Position numbers and translations under genes: made by a program | The notes under the pieces: model-generated | Databases searched by the model: none | Told to the model about the DNA's origin: nothing | What the model saw: only the letters and a program-made list of their open reading frames with translations | Shown here: one piece after another, positions 26,632 through 33,328 of the stretch | Position numbering within the stretch: position 1 is the first letter of the stretch | How the letters are laid out: each line of letters begins with the position of its first letter | NCBI RefSeq assembly: GCF_045063725.1 | Contig: NZ_CP173695.1 | DNA length: 64,000 bases | Strand: one strand, 5' to 3' | Source: Sellimonas catena | GTDB lineage: Bacteria; Bacillota; Clostridia; Lachnospirales; Lachnospiraceae

Positions 26632-26817
26632 TCAGGAAGCGGCGGCAGCGTGCTGGATCACATCTTCCAGCAGGCTGTCAAGCGGCTTCCCATCCTGTGC
26701 GAAATGCTCCGATACCTTGATACGGACTTTCCCCATGACAAAATACTGGGTGCCGTCTTTTTCGGTAAGCAGGGTGCCGCTGTTTTTGTTATTGCTCTCG
26801 TTTTTGCTTTTTGCCAT
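26632..26817 (-). CDS. TnpW-like small transposon protein
   Basis: 61 residues, charged N-terminus (MAKSKNESNNKNSG), then a compact region GTQYFVMGKVRIKVSEHFAQ and DSLLEDVIQHAAA. Small proteins of this size and pattern, annotated as TnpW, accompany TnpX-type recombinases; their role is unknown. The ribosome site is GGAGG. The gene is upstream of the recombinase gene on the same strand. The assignment rests on remembered family pattern and position. Confidence 0.6.
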   Translation of the reverse strand: MAKSKNESNNKNSGTLLTEKDGTQYFVMGKVRIKVSEHFAQDGKPLDSLLEDVIQHAAAAS

Positions 26818-26893
26818 AGGCAGTTACCTCCATAAATGAAATATGCCCGACAAGGGAATGTCAGACAGGTGTACAGCCGCAGACTGTCTCCGT

Positions 26894-27175
26894 GTCAACC
26901 AAACCGTGTCAACCGGCAGAAAAGACTTTGAAAACAATCCATAGGCGCTCTATTATTACTTTTTACTTTTTACTTTTTCTTTGATTTCTTGGTTGACATG
27001 GTTGACAAAGGAGAGAAATGCCCCAAATATCAGGCTTTTCCCCGTCAACCGGCTGTCAACCAAAGCGTCAACCAAACTGTCAACCGGTGGCTTTTCAGAA
27101 TGGAAGTTCCATTTGCCGGGCTTCTTCTTCCGTGATTTCCTGAAAACCGTCCCCCTCCGGCGGAGCTTGGTTGAC
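26894..27175. repeat. Iteron-like cluster of GTCAACC repeats
   Basis: Nine copies of GTCAACC occur within 282 bases: direct copies at 26894, 26908, 27044, 27055, 27067 and 27079, and inverted copies at 26991, 27000 and 27169. The four at 27044-27085 are spaced 11-12 bp apart, about one helical turn. The cluster fills the non-coding gap after the VirE-like gene and reaches its 3' end. The arrangement resembles iterons bound by a replication initiator. An alternative is a regulator-binding array. Confidence 0.65.
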
Positions 27176-28492
27176 ACGCTCCCAGCCTTTTTGAGAACCG
27201 TATTTCTTATACCGCTTCGGGCTTTTGTAGGCTGCCCAGCCCTGTATGATGCCGCCCGCAATGCCGGTATTCATAATCTCGCAGATTGCCCGTGTCTCCC
27301 AGTCTGCCGGGGAATTTAAGTTCCCCAGCGCTTCCTCATAAAGCTGCTTGGAACATACCCTGTCGCCGGTGTAGTCCTCCAAATAGGCGTAGATCATGCC
27401 GGCCTGTGTGTCTTCCTGCATAAAGTCCTGCTGGTGGGCGTTCAGGTATCGGTTCATTTCCATGCTGAATGACAGCTTATACTTCCCACTGCGATAAACC
27501 GTCATGGCTTCCGCCCACATCTGTTCGATATACGCCCTCGCCGCCGCTTCATCGTCCAGTATGTGAACCTCCGCCCGTTCCGGGTACACCGTCACGGGGA
27601 GAAAGCGCCGGTTGCCGGTGCGATCACGGGGCAAAAAGTCCTGCCGGTTGGTCGTCCCTCCAAATACACATTGCCGCAGCCGGTCTGCCGGATGTGTCTC
27701 ATACGGCACTTTGTAGGTTTCTTTCTGGCGGCTTAAGAATGACTTGATTTCCTCAATACTCTTGGCGTTGGCTGTGGCAATCATCTCCGACATCTCGATA
27801 ATCCAATGCCCTTGCAGCTTGCGGTACACATTTTCATCGTCCAGCTTTTTCAAATCGTCTGAAAACCATTCGTCCCTGCCTGCCAGCAGCCGGAAAAAGG
27901 TAGATTTCCCGGCTCCCTGACCACCAACCAGACAGAGCATGACCTCAAACTTGCTCCCCGGTCTGAATACCCGCCGGATGGCTTCCATCAGGAACAGTTT
28001 CAAGGCTTCATAGGTGTATTCGTCCGTATCGGCTCCCAGAAAGTGATGCAGGGCGTAACGGATGCGCTCTGTGCCGTCCCATTGCAGGCTGTTCAGGTAA
28101 TCCCTGACTGGATGGTAGCGGTTTTCATTGGCAACAATCTTGATGGCGCTCTGCACCTTTTTCTCGCTGGTAAGCCCGTAATTTTCTTCCAGATACAAAA
28201 GCAGGTAGTTCATGTCCATGTCGGTCAGCGTGGTACTGGTGCGCTCCCAGCCCAGCGGCTTCACAATGTCAATCTGCTCCGTCAAAAGGTTCAGGCGCAG
28301 CGCCCCGCGAAACAGAGGGTCACGCTGGAACACCGTCAGGCAGTTTCGGATGCTGTTCTTCACGCCGCCTTTCTGCGTCCCCTCTAATGTTTCCCGGATT
28401 TCTGCCGGTGTCTGCGCCGGTTCCATTGTGTCCATCGTCCTTTTGACCGCTTCCTGCGTTTCCGGCGGCAAGCTCTGAAATTCGCTGTTCAA
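27095..28492 (-). CDS. VirE-family replication ATPase (virulence-associated E)
   Basis: 465 residues. The start is a TTG with AAAGGAGGTG nine bases upstream. The N-terminal ~120 residues form the usual 'NCLTVFQRDPLFRGALRLN' module. A P-loop ATPase follows with Walker A GGQGAGKSTF near 195, WIIEMSEM and FGGTTNRQDFLPRDRTGNRRF. VirE-type proteins are thought to act as helicase-like replication proteins of phages and mobile elements. The first 173 bases overlap the upstream CHC2 primase in another frame. The iteron-like repeats begin just after its stop. Confidence 0.85.
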   Translation of the reverse strand: MNSEFQSLPPETQEAVKRTMDTMEPAQTPAEIRETLEGTQKGGVKNSIRNCLTVFQRDPLFRGALRLNLLTEQIDIVKPLGWERTSTTLTDMDMNYLLLYLEENYGLTSEKKVQSAIKIVANENRYHPVRDYLNSLQWDGTERIRYALHHFLGADTDEYTYEALKLFLMEAIRRVFRPGSKFEVMLCLVGGQGAGKSTFFRLLAGRDEWFSDDLKKLDDENVYRKLQGHWIIEMSEMIATANAKSIEEIKSFLSRQKETYKVPYETHPADRLRQCVFGGTTNRQDFLPRDRTGNRRFLPVTVYPERAEVHILDDEAAARAYIEQMWAEAMTVYRSGKYKLSFSMEMNRYLNAHQQDFMQEDTQAGMIYAYLEDYTGDRVCSKQLYEEALGNLNSPADWETRAICEIMNTGIAGGIIQGWAAYKSPKRYKKYGSQKGWERVNQAPPEGDGFQEITEEEARQMELPF

Positions 28493-29060
28493 GCCGCAAC
28501 ACCTCCTTTCCCTGTGCGGCGATCAATGCCGCTTTTTCTTCTATTTCTCCGTATAACAAAATATCCAAAAGGTATTCTGTGTAGCTTATCCTCTGCAACG
28601 CTTCCACAAAAAGAGGATGCCAGATGGCATCCTGCGGCTGTGGGGCGTGTGCTGTTTTCCAATGCTCCAGCAGGCGCAGATAATCGCATAGCACCCGGAA
28701 ACAATACCGTTCCGTTTCCTGAAATCTCTGCTCCGCTGATTTTTGTCGGGGCTGTGACCTGTTGTGACGCTTCCTATCTGGCGGCGCATTGCCGGATTTC
28801 TCATAGGAAACGCCGAAGTCCTCCGCAAGCCTGACCGCAGCTTCCCGTTTCCCCAATCCATGCAGCAAAGCGGCAAAGTCGATCACATCCCCGGAAGCCC
28901 CGCAGCCGAAGCAGTAAAAGCGGCTGTCCACTTTCATGCTGGGCGTGCGGTCATTGTGGAATGGACAGCAGACCATGCCGTTTCTCCCCACCCGGATTCC
29001 ATAGAATGAAGCAGCCTGCCGGGTGGTAACAGACTGTTTCACCGCTTCAAATACATTCAA
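28320..29060 (-). CDS. CHC2 zinc-finger primase-like protein
   Basis: 246 residues. Residues 20-55 are a CHC2 zinc finger (Cys32-Pro-Phe-His35, Cys50-x2-Cys53 in CCPFHNDRTPSMKVDSRFYC), the DNA-binding domain of DnaG-type primases, followed by the usual GDVIDFAALLHG. There is no visible catalytic TOPRIM domain, so it is a stand-alone zinc-binding part or a partner for the VirE-like ATPase. The C-terminal ~57 residues are encoded over the 5' end of that gene in a different frame and look low-complexity. The ribosome site is GGAGGGAG. Confidence 0.82.
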   Translation of the reverse strand: MNVFEAVKQSVTTRQAASFYGIRVGRNGMVCCPFHNDRTPSMKVDSRFYCFGCGASGDVIDFAALLHGLGKREAAVRLAEDFGVSYEKSGNAPPDRKRHNRSQPRQKSAEQRFQETERYCFRVLCDYLRLLEHWKTAHAPQPQDAIWHPLFVEALQRISYTEYLLDILLYGEIEEKAALIAAQGKEVLRLEQRISELAAGNAGSGQKDDGHNGTGADTGRNPGNIRGDAERRREEQHPKLPDGVPA

Positions 29061-29107
29061 ATGCTCCCTCCATAAAAATACTGGTAGCGGTAAAGCTGCC
29101 GGTTATA

Positions 29108-30580
29108 TCATAGCTCCATCTCATGTTTCTTTCTCTGTACTGCCTGTGGCTGCTCCCTCCGGCGCAGTGCGGTATCTACGGCGTTCTGCACCTGCCGTAG
29201 CCGTATGACTTCCTCCCGGAGTGGCTTGTGCTGCGGAGACAGTTCGGCATACTCTGTTTTTAACTGTGCGTATTCCTGTTTCCATGCTTTCAGGGCAATG
29301 GGTTTTCCGTCCAGTTTTTCTTTCAAAATACGGCGGGCGGCATAAAACAGCCGTAACTCCGCATCGTGGGATGTTTCAAATTTCTCCCTCTGTTTCTTAA
29401 ACTTGATATTGTTCAATTCCGTATGAACAGGTTTTAGCCGCTGGTAATTCTCGCCCTCCCGTATCAATTCCTGCAATTCCTTTATCCGGGCAGATTTCTT
29501 TTTCATGGAGCCGCTTAACGCTTCAAATTCTTCGTTGACAGAGGAAAGACGCTCCTGCAAATCCTCTAATGTGAGCAGCTTATTTTCCGTCAGATAATTA
29601 ACGGCTTCGGCAAACTGCTTTAAGTTTCCAGTTCTGGCTTTATTGCTCCATGCCCCTGCGTTGCGCTGGTTGTAATAAGCGATCAGCAGGTCGGCAAGGT
29701 TCGGTGTCTGCGGTTTGGAAAGTTCTTCTTTTACCTCTGCCATCCAGACAAACAGGGCTTTGATCTTCTTCCTCACATCCTGCATGAGCCGGTTGGTAGC
29801 TTTAATCCAGCGGTTCAGTTCCCCTTTCTCGGTGCGAATGCCCTTTACTTCCATCTGCCGGACATTAGCTCCCTCGTGGACAGTAGGTATCAGGTCAAGT
29901 CCCTGCCGCACATAGGAACGGTGGTCGATACGCACATCCAGCCCTTTTTCCTCAAATTTTGTATTAACGGCAGCCGCCCACTGCTCCCGCCAGTGTTCCA
30001 GCGTTTCCGGTTCATGCCAGTCTGTTGTATGGACAGCGTTAAACATATAATCGCCGTTTTTATCCCGGATTCGGTTTCCATCTTCATCAAGAAGATATTC
30101 CCGCCGCTGTTTTTGTCCCCATGTGCCATCCGGGTTCAAAGGGCGCATGGTTGTCATCACATGGAAATGCGGGTTAGGGATGCCGCCGTCCTCTTTCTCC
30201 GGGCTGTGAAAAGCAAGATCGGCAATCATGCCTTTTGCCACAAACTGCTCCTGCACAAACTTCCTCGCCAGTTCCATGTTTTCTTCCAGCGTCAATTCAT
30301 TCTGCATGGCAATATCAAAGGAATAGGCAAGCTGTGCTTTTGGATGTTTCTCGCAGCTCTCCACAGCATTCCAGAGAGTCGCCCGGTCAAGATATATTTC
30401 CGGCGCATGGGGCGGCAGCATGATTTCCGAAGCGATCACGCCGCCCTTTTTGGTGTAATCGCTGACTTCTCCATAGTAGCTGCTGTAAAGACGCTCCCCG
30501 GCTCGGTAGGCTGCGCTGGCAATGGCGCTCTGACCGGCGCTGCGCTTGATCTGTGCGATTGAAAAATGATAAAGTGCTAT
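29108..30580 (-). CDS. MobA/MobL-family relaxase (MOBQ type), possible ATA start
   Basis: Open from an ATA codon at 30580 it encodes 490 residues: (I)ALYHFSIAQIKRSAGQSAIA, then SAAYRAGERLYSSYYGE, the canonical MobL N-terminus, which normally begins MALYHF. The position of the usual ATG reads ATA here. No other start codon exists until a GTG at 30439, which would remove the first 47 residues with part of the catalytic region. The two-His motif is PNPHFHVMTTMRP near 139. The long C-terminus is helical. It nicks oriT and leads the strand during mobilization. ATA directly follows (GG between) the stop of the DUF3847 gene, so coupling is possible. Confidence 0.85.
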   Translation of the reverse strand: MALYHFSIAQIKRSAGQSAIASAAYRAGERLYSSYYGEVSDYTKKGGVIASEIMLPPHAPEIYLDRATLWNAVESCEKHPKAQLAYSFDIAMQNELTLEENMELARKFVQEQFVAKGMIADLAFHSPEKEDGGIPNPHFHVMTTMRPLNPDGTWGQKQRREYLLDEDGNRIRDKNGDYMFNAVHTTDWHEPETLEHWREQWAAAVNTKFEEKGLDVRIDHRSYVRQGLDLIPTVHEGANVRQMEVKGIRTEKGELNRWIKATNRLMQDVRKKIKALFVWMAEVKEELSKPQTPNLADLLIAYYNQRNAGAWSNKARTGNLKQFAEAVNYLTENKLLTLEDLQERLSSVNEEFEALSGSMKKKSARIKELQELIREGENYQRLKPVHTELNNIKFKKQREKFETSHDAELRLFYAARRILKEKLDGKPIALKAWKQEYAQLKTEYAELSPQHKPLREEVIRLRQVQNAVDTALRRREQPQAVQRKKHEMEL

Positions 30581-30582
30581 CC

Positions 30583-30900
30583 TTAGTCACCGCCTCTCTC
30601 CTGCCCGGAAATACGAGCGTGGTTTTCTACGGCAGACCGGATGAAATGCTCCGCCTGCGGCAGATTCAAAATGCTTTCCATGAGGGAATAAAATTCCGTT
30701 TCGGTCAGCTCCTTTGTCTGTGGCGCAATGCTCTCAATGGCTGCCCCACGGGTAATCAGCCGGTGCGTCCTCTGTTTCCGGGAACCGCTTTCCAGATACG
30801 CCTGCCGGTTTTTCAAACGCTGCATTTTCCGTTTTTCCCGTTCCAGCAGGACAGTGGTTTTTTTATATTCCTGCTTTAACTGTTCCAAAGATTTTTCCAT
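30583..30900 (-). CDS. DUF3847-type mobilization-associated protein
   Basis: 105 residues from the ATG with an AAAGGATG site. The first half is a coiled coil (MEKSLEQLKQEYKKTTVLLE, then KRKMQRLKNRQAYLES). The second contains THRLITRGAAIESIAPQTKE and ILNLPQAEHFIR. The pattern and the place immediately before a relaxase gene fit DUF3847 proteins, which probably assist the relaxase at oriT. Its TAA stop is two bases from the relaxase start. Confidence 0.7.
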   Translation of the reverse strand: MEKSLEQLKQEYKKTTVLLEREKRKMQRLKNRQAYLESGSRKQRTHRLITRGAAIESIAPQTKELTETEFYSLMESILNLPQAEHFIRSAVENHARISGQERGGD

Positions 30901-31143
30901 GTTCTCACATCCTTTGCTGATAAGATAAAGAAAGACCATCCGCAGACAGTCCGTGTGTCAGTGCTTCTATAAAACCCGATGGAAAGGGAAAACCGCAGAG
31001 CGGATTTCTCTTTTCGGCGGGTACACAGGGGATAGCCGCTTTAGCGGCGCAAGGGGGTGTAGCCACCTTGTCGGAGCGAAGCGAACGCAGACCTCGGATT
31101 GCTGATTTTATCAGCGGCAGAGGTAAGCTCCGCAGGACGCACG

Positions 31144-31182
31144 ATACATGGTCTTTAGACTATGTATAGAAGTGCGCCCTTA
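31144..31182 (-). other. oriT: Origin of transfer (oriT) with RSF1010-type nic core
   Basis: An inverted repeat (ATACATGGTC with GACTATGTAT around TTTA, one mismatch) is followed three bases later by AAGTGCGCCCTTA. That matches the nic core TAAGTGCGCCCT known from RSF1010/R1162 and pIP501-type plasmids, whose relaxases are MOBQ like the one encoded here; the nick should fall in GCG/CCC. The 280-base gap 30901-31186 holds no gene, and is otherwise filled by further short inverted repeats (for example GCCGCTTTAGCGGC near 31034). Confidence 0.82.
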
Positions 31183-31186
31183 GTTC

Positions 31187-31390
31187 CTAAGGGATTTTGC
31201 CGTTTCCGGCAGTCCTGTCCTTTTTCTTGGAACGCTTGGAAAGATACTTCGGGCAGTCAACCACAACCGCCCGGAAGCTCTGTTTACATTTGTGCTGGCA
31301 TTTCCGGCATAGTTCGTTGTAAGTGATACGGCTGCGGTCATTTAAGAAGAAAGACCATTCCAGCCGCCGCTTGTTGCTCATTCTTGCCAT
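31187..31390 (-). CDS. Small Cys-rich basic protein of unknown function
   Basis: 67 residues. The middle has a Cys cluster (CRKCQHKCKQSF, then VVVDCP) that could bind zinc, and both ends are basic (SNKRRLEWSFFLNDRSR; LSKRSKKKDR). The ribosome site is AAAGGAG. It borders oriT, so a role in relaxosome assembly is possible but not shown. It ends within ten bases of the nic core. Confidence 0.65.
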   Translation of the reverse strand: MARMSNKRRLEWSFFLNDRSRITYNELCRKCQHKCKQSFRAVVVDCPKYLSKRSKKKDRTAGNGKIP

Positions 31391-31411
31391 AACCGGCTCC
31401 TTTCTCCGTTT

Positions 31412-31440
31412 CTATCTGATGTACGCAGATAGGGGGTTTT
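31412..31440 (+). terminator. Hairpin with T-tract, plus strand
   Basis: CTATCTG pairs with CAGATAG around a 7-base loop, followed by GGGGTTTTT. No gene is known to read into it on the plus strand; an antisense transcript from the right is one possibility. Confidence 0.35.
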
Positions 31441-31536
31441 TGTGTAGCGTTTCGGTATCATTTTCAAGGATTTTTCCCTCTGTATGCCCCTTTGGAAAGG
31501 GCGGCAGTATTGCAGTCAGGGGATAATACTTCACGC

Positions 31537-31761
31537 TTATTTGTCGCTTCCCGGTACGGTTTCGGAGCCTTTTGCCATCCATTCAAAGAAAGCGATCTTG
31601 CTGACCTTGATAAGCCTGCCCCTGCGGAACGCCGGAAAGCCGGGGGTGTGTACCAGCTCATAGGCGCTCGCTCTTGAAATTCCCATAATCCGCTGGATGT
31701 CCGCCACATCCAGAACCAGTGGTAAATCCTCGTAGCTGTTCAATCTCTTTTTATCGTTCAT
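31537..31761 (-). CDS. Excisionase-like helix-turn-helix protein
   Basis: 74 residues from the ATG with GGGAGG upstream. The motif LVLDVADIQRIMGISRASAY, then HTPGFPAFRRGRLIKVSKIAFFEWM, is the MerR-like winged helix of excisionase/HTH_17 proteins. In elements of this type such proteins act as recombination directionality factors or as regulators of the mobilization genes. It is the first gene of the leftward mob block. Confidence 0.78.
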   Translation of the reverse strand: MNDKKRLNSYEDLPLVLDVADIQRIMGISRASAYELVHTPGFPAFRRGRLIKVSKIAFFEWMAKGSETVPGSDK

Positions 31762-32063
31762 TCTGTTCCTCCCATAAATCAAATAGGTTAAAATGCTTCC
31801 TGCTGCCGTTCTCCCCAAAAACCGTTTTCCTGCCCCATTCCTGCGGTGTTTCCCTGCATTGGTGCGCCGGATGCGTCACTTCTCCTGCCGGTCATATCCC
31901 TTTTGGACGGTCATTCACTTGTCAAGGTACTGTGTGGCACGAAATTACCAACTGCAATCATCATAGCGGACTATCCTTGACAAAACAATGCTTCCGCGAT
32001 ACCATAAGTGTAACGGATATAACCAAATTATATAATTACCATAAACAAAGGCAGGGGATAGGG

Positions 32064-33104
32064 ATGGAGAATCAGTTTATACGGCATGAGCCATGTTTTG
32101 AGAGGATTTTGTTTGTCCTGACATTGGACAGGAAGAAAATGAAAGAGCGGATTTTGATTGGGGAAGAACAGCAGATCCGCTTCCGTCTGGACGGGAGCCA
32201 AAACGCAGAGGTGCTTTGTGATATGACACGCCCGCTGGGAACTTTTTTGATAAACTTTGAGTGTGACACGGACAGAGATTGGAACTTATACGGGCTTTCT
32301 CCGCTGCGGCAAGCCCTCCATTCCAACCGATGGAAACAGCCGGAGCTGGAGCAGGCGGCAAGCGAATTTCTCTGGGGGAAATATCTTAGCAACGACCCTC
32401 TGAAAATGTATGTGGCGTTCCGTATCTGGAACAGCTATCTGCTTGCCAGAGAACCCCGCGACCGTAAAGCTGCCTGTGACCGCTTCATGGATAAAATGAG
32501 CAGCCTGACCGGGGTATTCTATAACGAAACCATGAGCTTTGACAGAGAGACAGGAAAACCGAAACATTTTCAAGCTGGCAGCCTTTATTTCAAAGGCGCG
32601 CCGTCAGAAGATACCCGGCTTGACCTCTGGTTCCCGGACAACCGGCGCACAGAAGAATGTGTGTCTGCCTATGCGTCCCTCTACCCGTTGATTACCTATT
32701 ATCTGAACAGGCTGAATGACTGGGGGCTTTGCTTCCGGCAGTGCAAGGTCTGTGGAAAATATTTTCTGGCAAAGAGCCAGCGGTATGAGCTGTGCAGCGA
32801 TAAGTGCCGAAAAGCACAGGCGCTTCAAAACAAGCGGGAATTTGACGAGAGGGCAAGAGAAAATAACTATGACCTGCTTTATAAAAATGAATGCCAGAAC
32901 TGGCGCAACAAAATAAACCGGGTAAAAAATACCGCAGGCTTTCCGGCTGACCGTCTGGAAAAAATACAGGCTGCCTTTTCTGACTTTAAGAAAGAAGCCT
33001 TACAGAGAAAAAAGACTGTAAAAACAGGAACAGCCAGCCCGAAAGAATTTACGGACTGGCTGTATCAGCAGAGTAATGTAATTGTGGAACTGACCGAGAT
33101 ATGA
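32064..33104 (+). CDS. DUF6076-like protein with C-terminal zinc ribbon
   Basis: 346 residues from the ATG with AGGGG upstream. No catalytic motif is recognised. The N-terminal 200 residues are mixed alpha/beta. Near 226 a CxxC/CxxxC pair (CKVCGKYF and CSDKC) should bind zinc, followed by a basic helical tail (KAQALQNKREFDERARENNY). Proteins of this build are found in clostridial genomes and mobile elements; the DUF number is from memory. It is the only gene on the plus strand in the element. The 300 bases upstream (31762-32063) hold the divergent control region; I see no clear promoter there. Confidence 0.55.
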   Translation: MENQFIRHEPCFERILFVLTLDRKKMKERILIGEEQQIRFRLDGSQNAEVLCDMTRPLGTFLINFECDTDRDWNLYGLSPLRQALHSNRWKQPELEQAASEFLWGKYLSNDPLKMYVAFRIWNSYLLAREPRDRKAACDRFMDKMSSLTGVFYNETMSFDRETGKPKHFQAGSLYFKGAPSEDTRLDLWFPDNRRTEECVSAYASLYPLITYYLNRLNDWGLCFRQCKVCGKYFLAKSQRYELCSDKCRKAQALQNKREFDERARENNYDLLYKNECQNWRNKINRVKNTAGFPADRLEKIQAAFSDFKKEALQRKKTVKTGTASPKEFTDWLYQQSNVIVELTEI

Positions 33105-33196
33105 AAAGCTTTCTATCGTCAATTTCGCATTATTGCAATAACAGATTGCTTCTTCCATGAATGGTAATATTATCATCAAACTTTTGGAAGAACTAT

Positions 33197-33262
33197 AAAT
33201 GTCCGAGGTGCCTTTGATTTCGACAAAAAAACAGGCTGAATTGTTACAAAGCTCGGACATTT
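33197..33262. promoter_or_regulatory. Operator-like repeat downstream of the ABC permease
   Basis: A 21-bp site at 33242-33262 (on the minus strand AAATGTCCG, five bases, then TGTAACA) and an inverted half-site AAATGTCCGAG at 33197-33207. The same sequence is found upstream of the ABC ATPase and of the response regulator. Its place after the permease stop is unexpected for an operator. Confidence 0.55.
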
Positions 33263-33328
33263 CAAAAATTTTTTGAGAAATGGCGAAAAAAGCGGGGCAG
33301 CACACGCCGCCCCGCCGATCCCATACGG

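Noticed and set aside
26894..27175. Repeat cluster considered as a CRISPR array
   Set aside because: The repeat unit is only seven bases, spacings are 9-14 or irregular, copies are in both orientations, and there are no cas genes.
26956..27261. 101-codon ORF on the minus strand over the GTCAACC repeats
   Set aside because: It overlaps the 3' end of the VirE-like gene in another frame. Its repeated VDSLVDALVD part is only the translation of the DNA repeats, and no ribosome site or known domain is seen.
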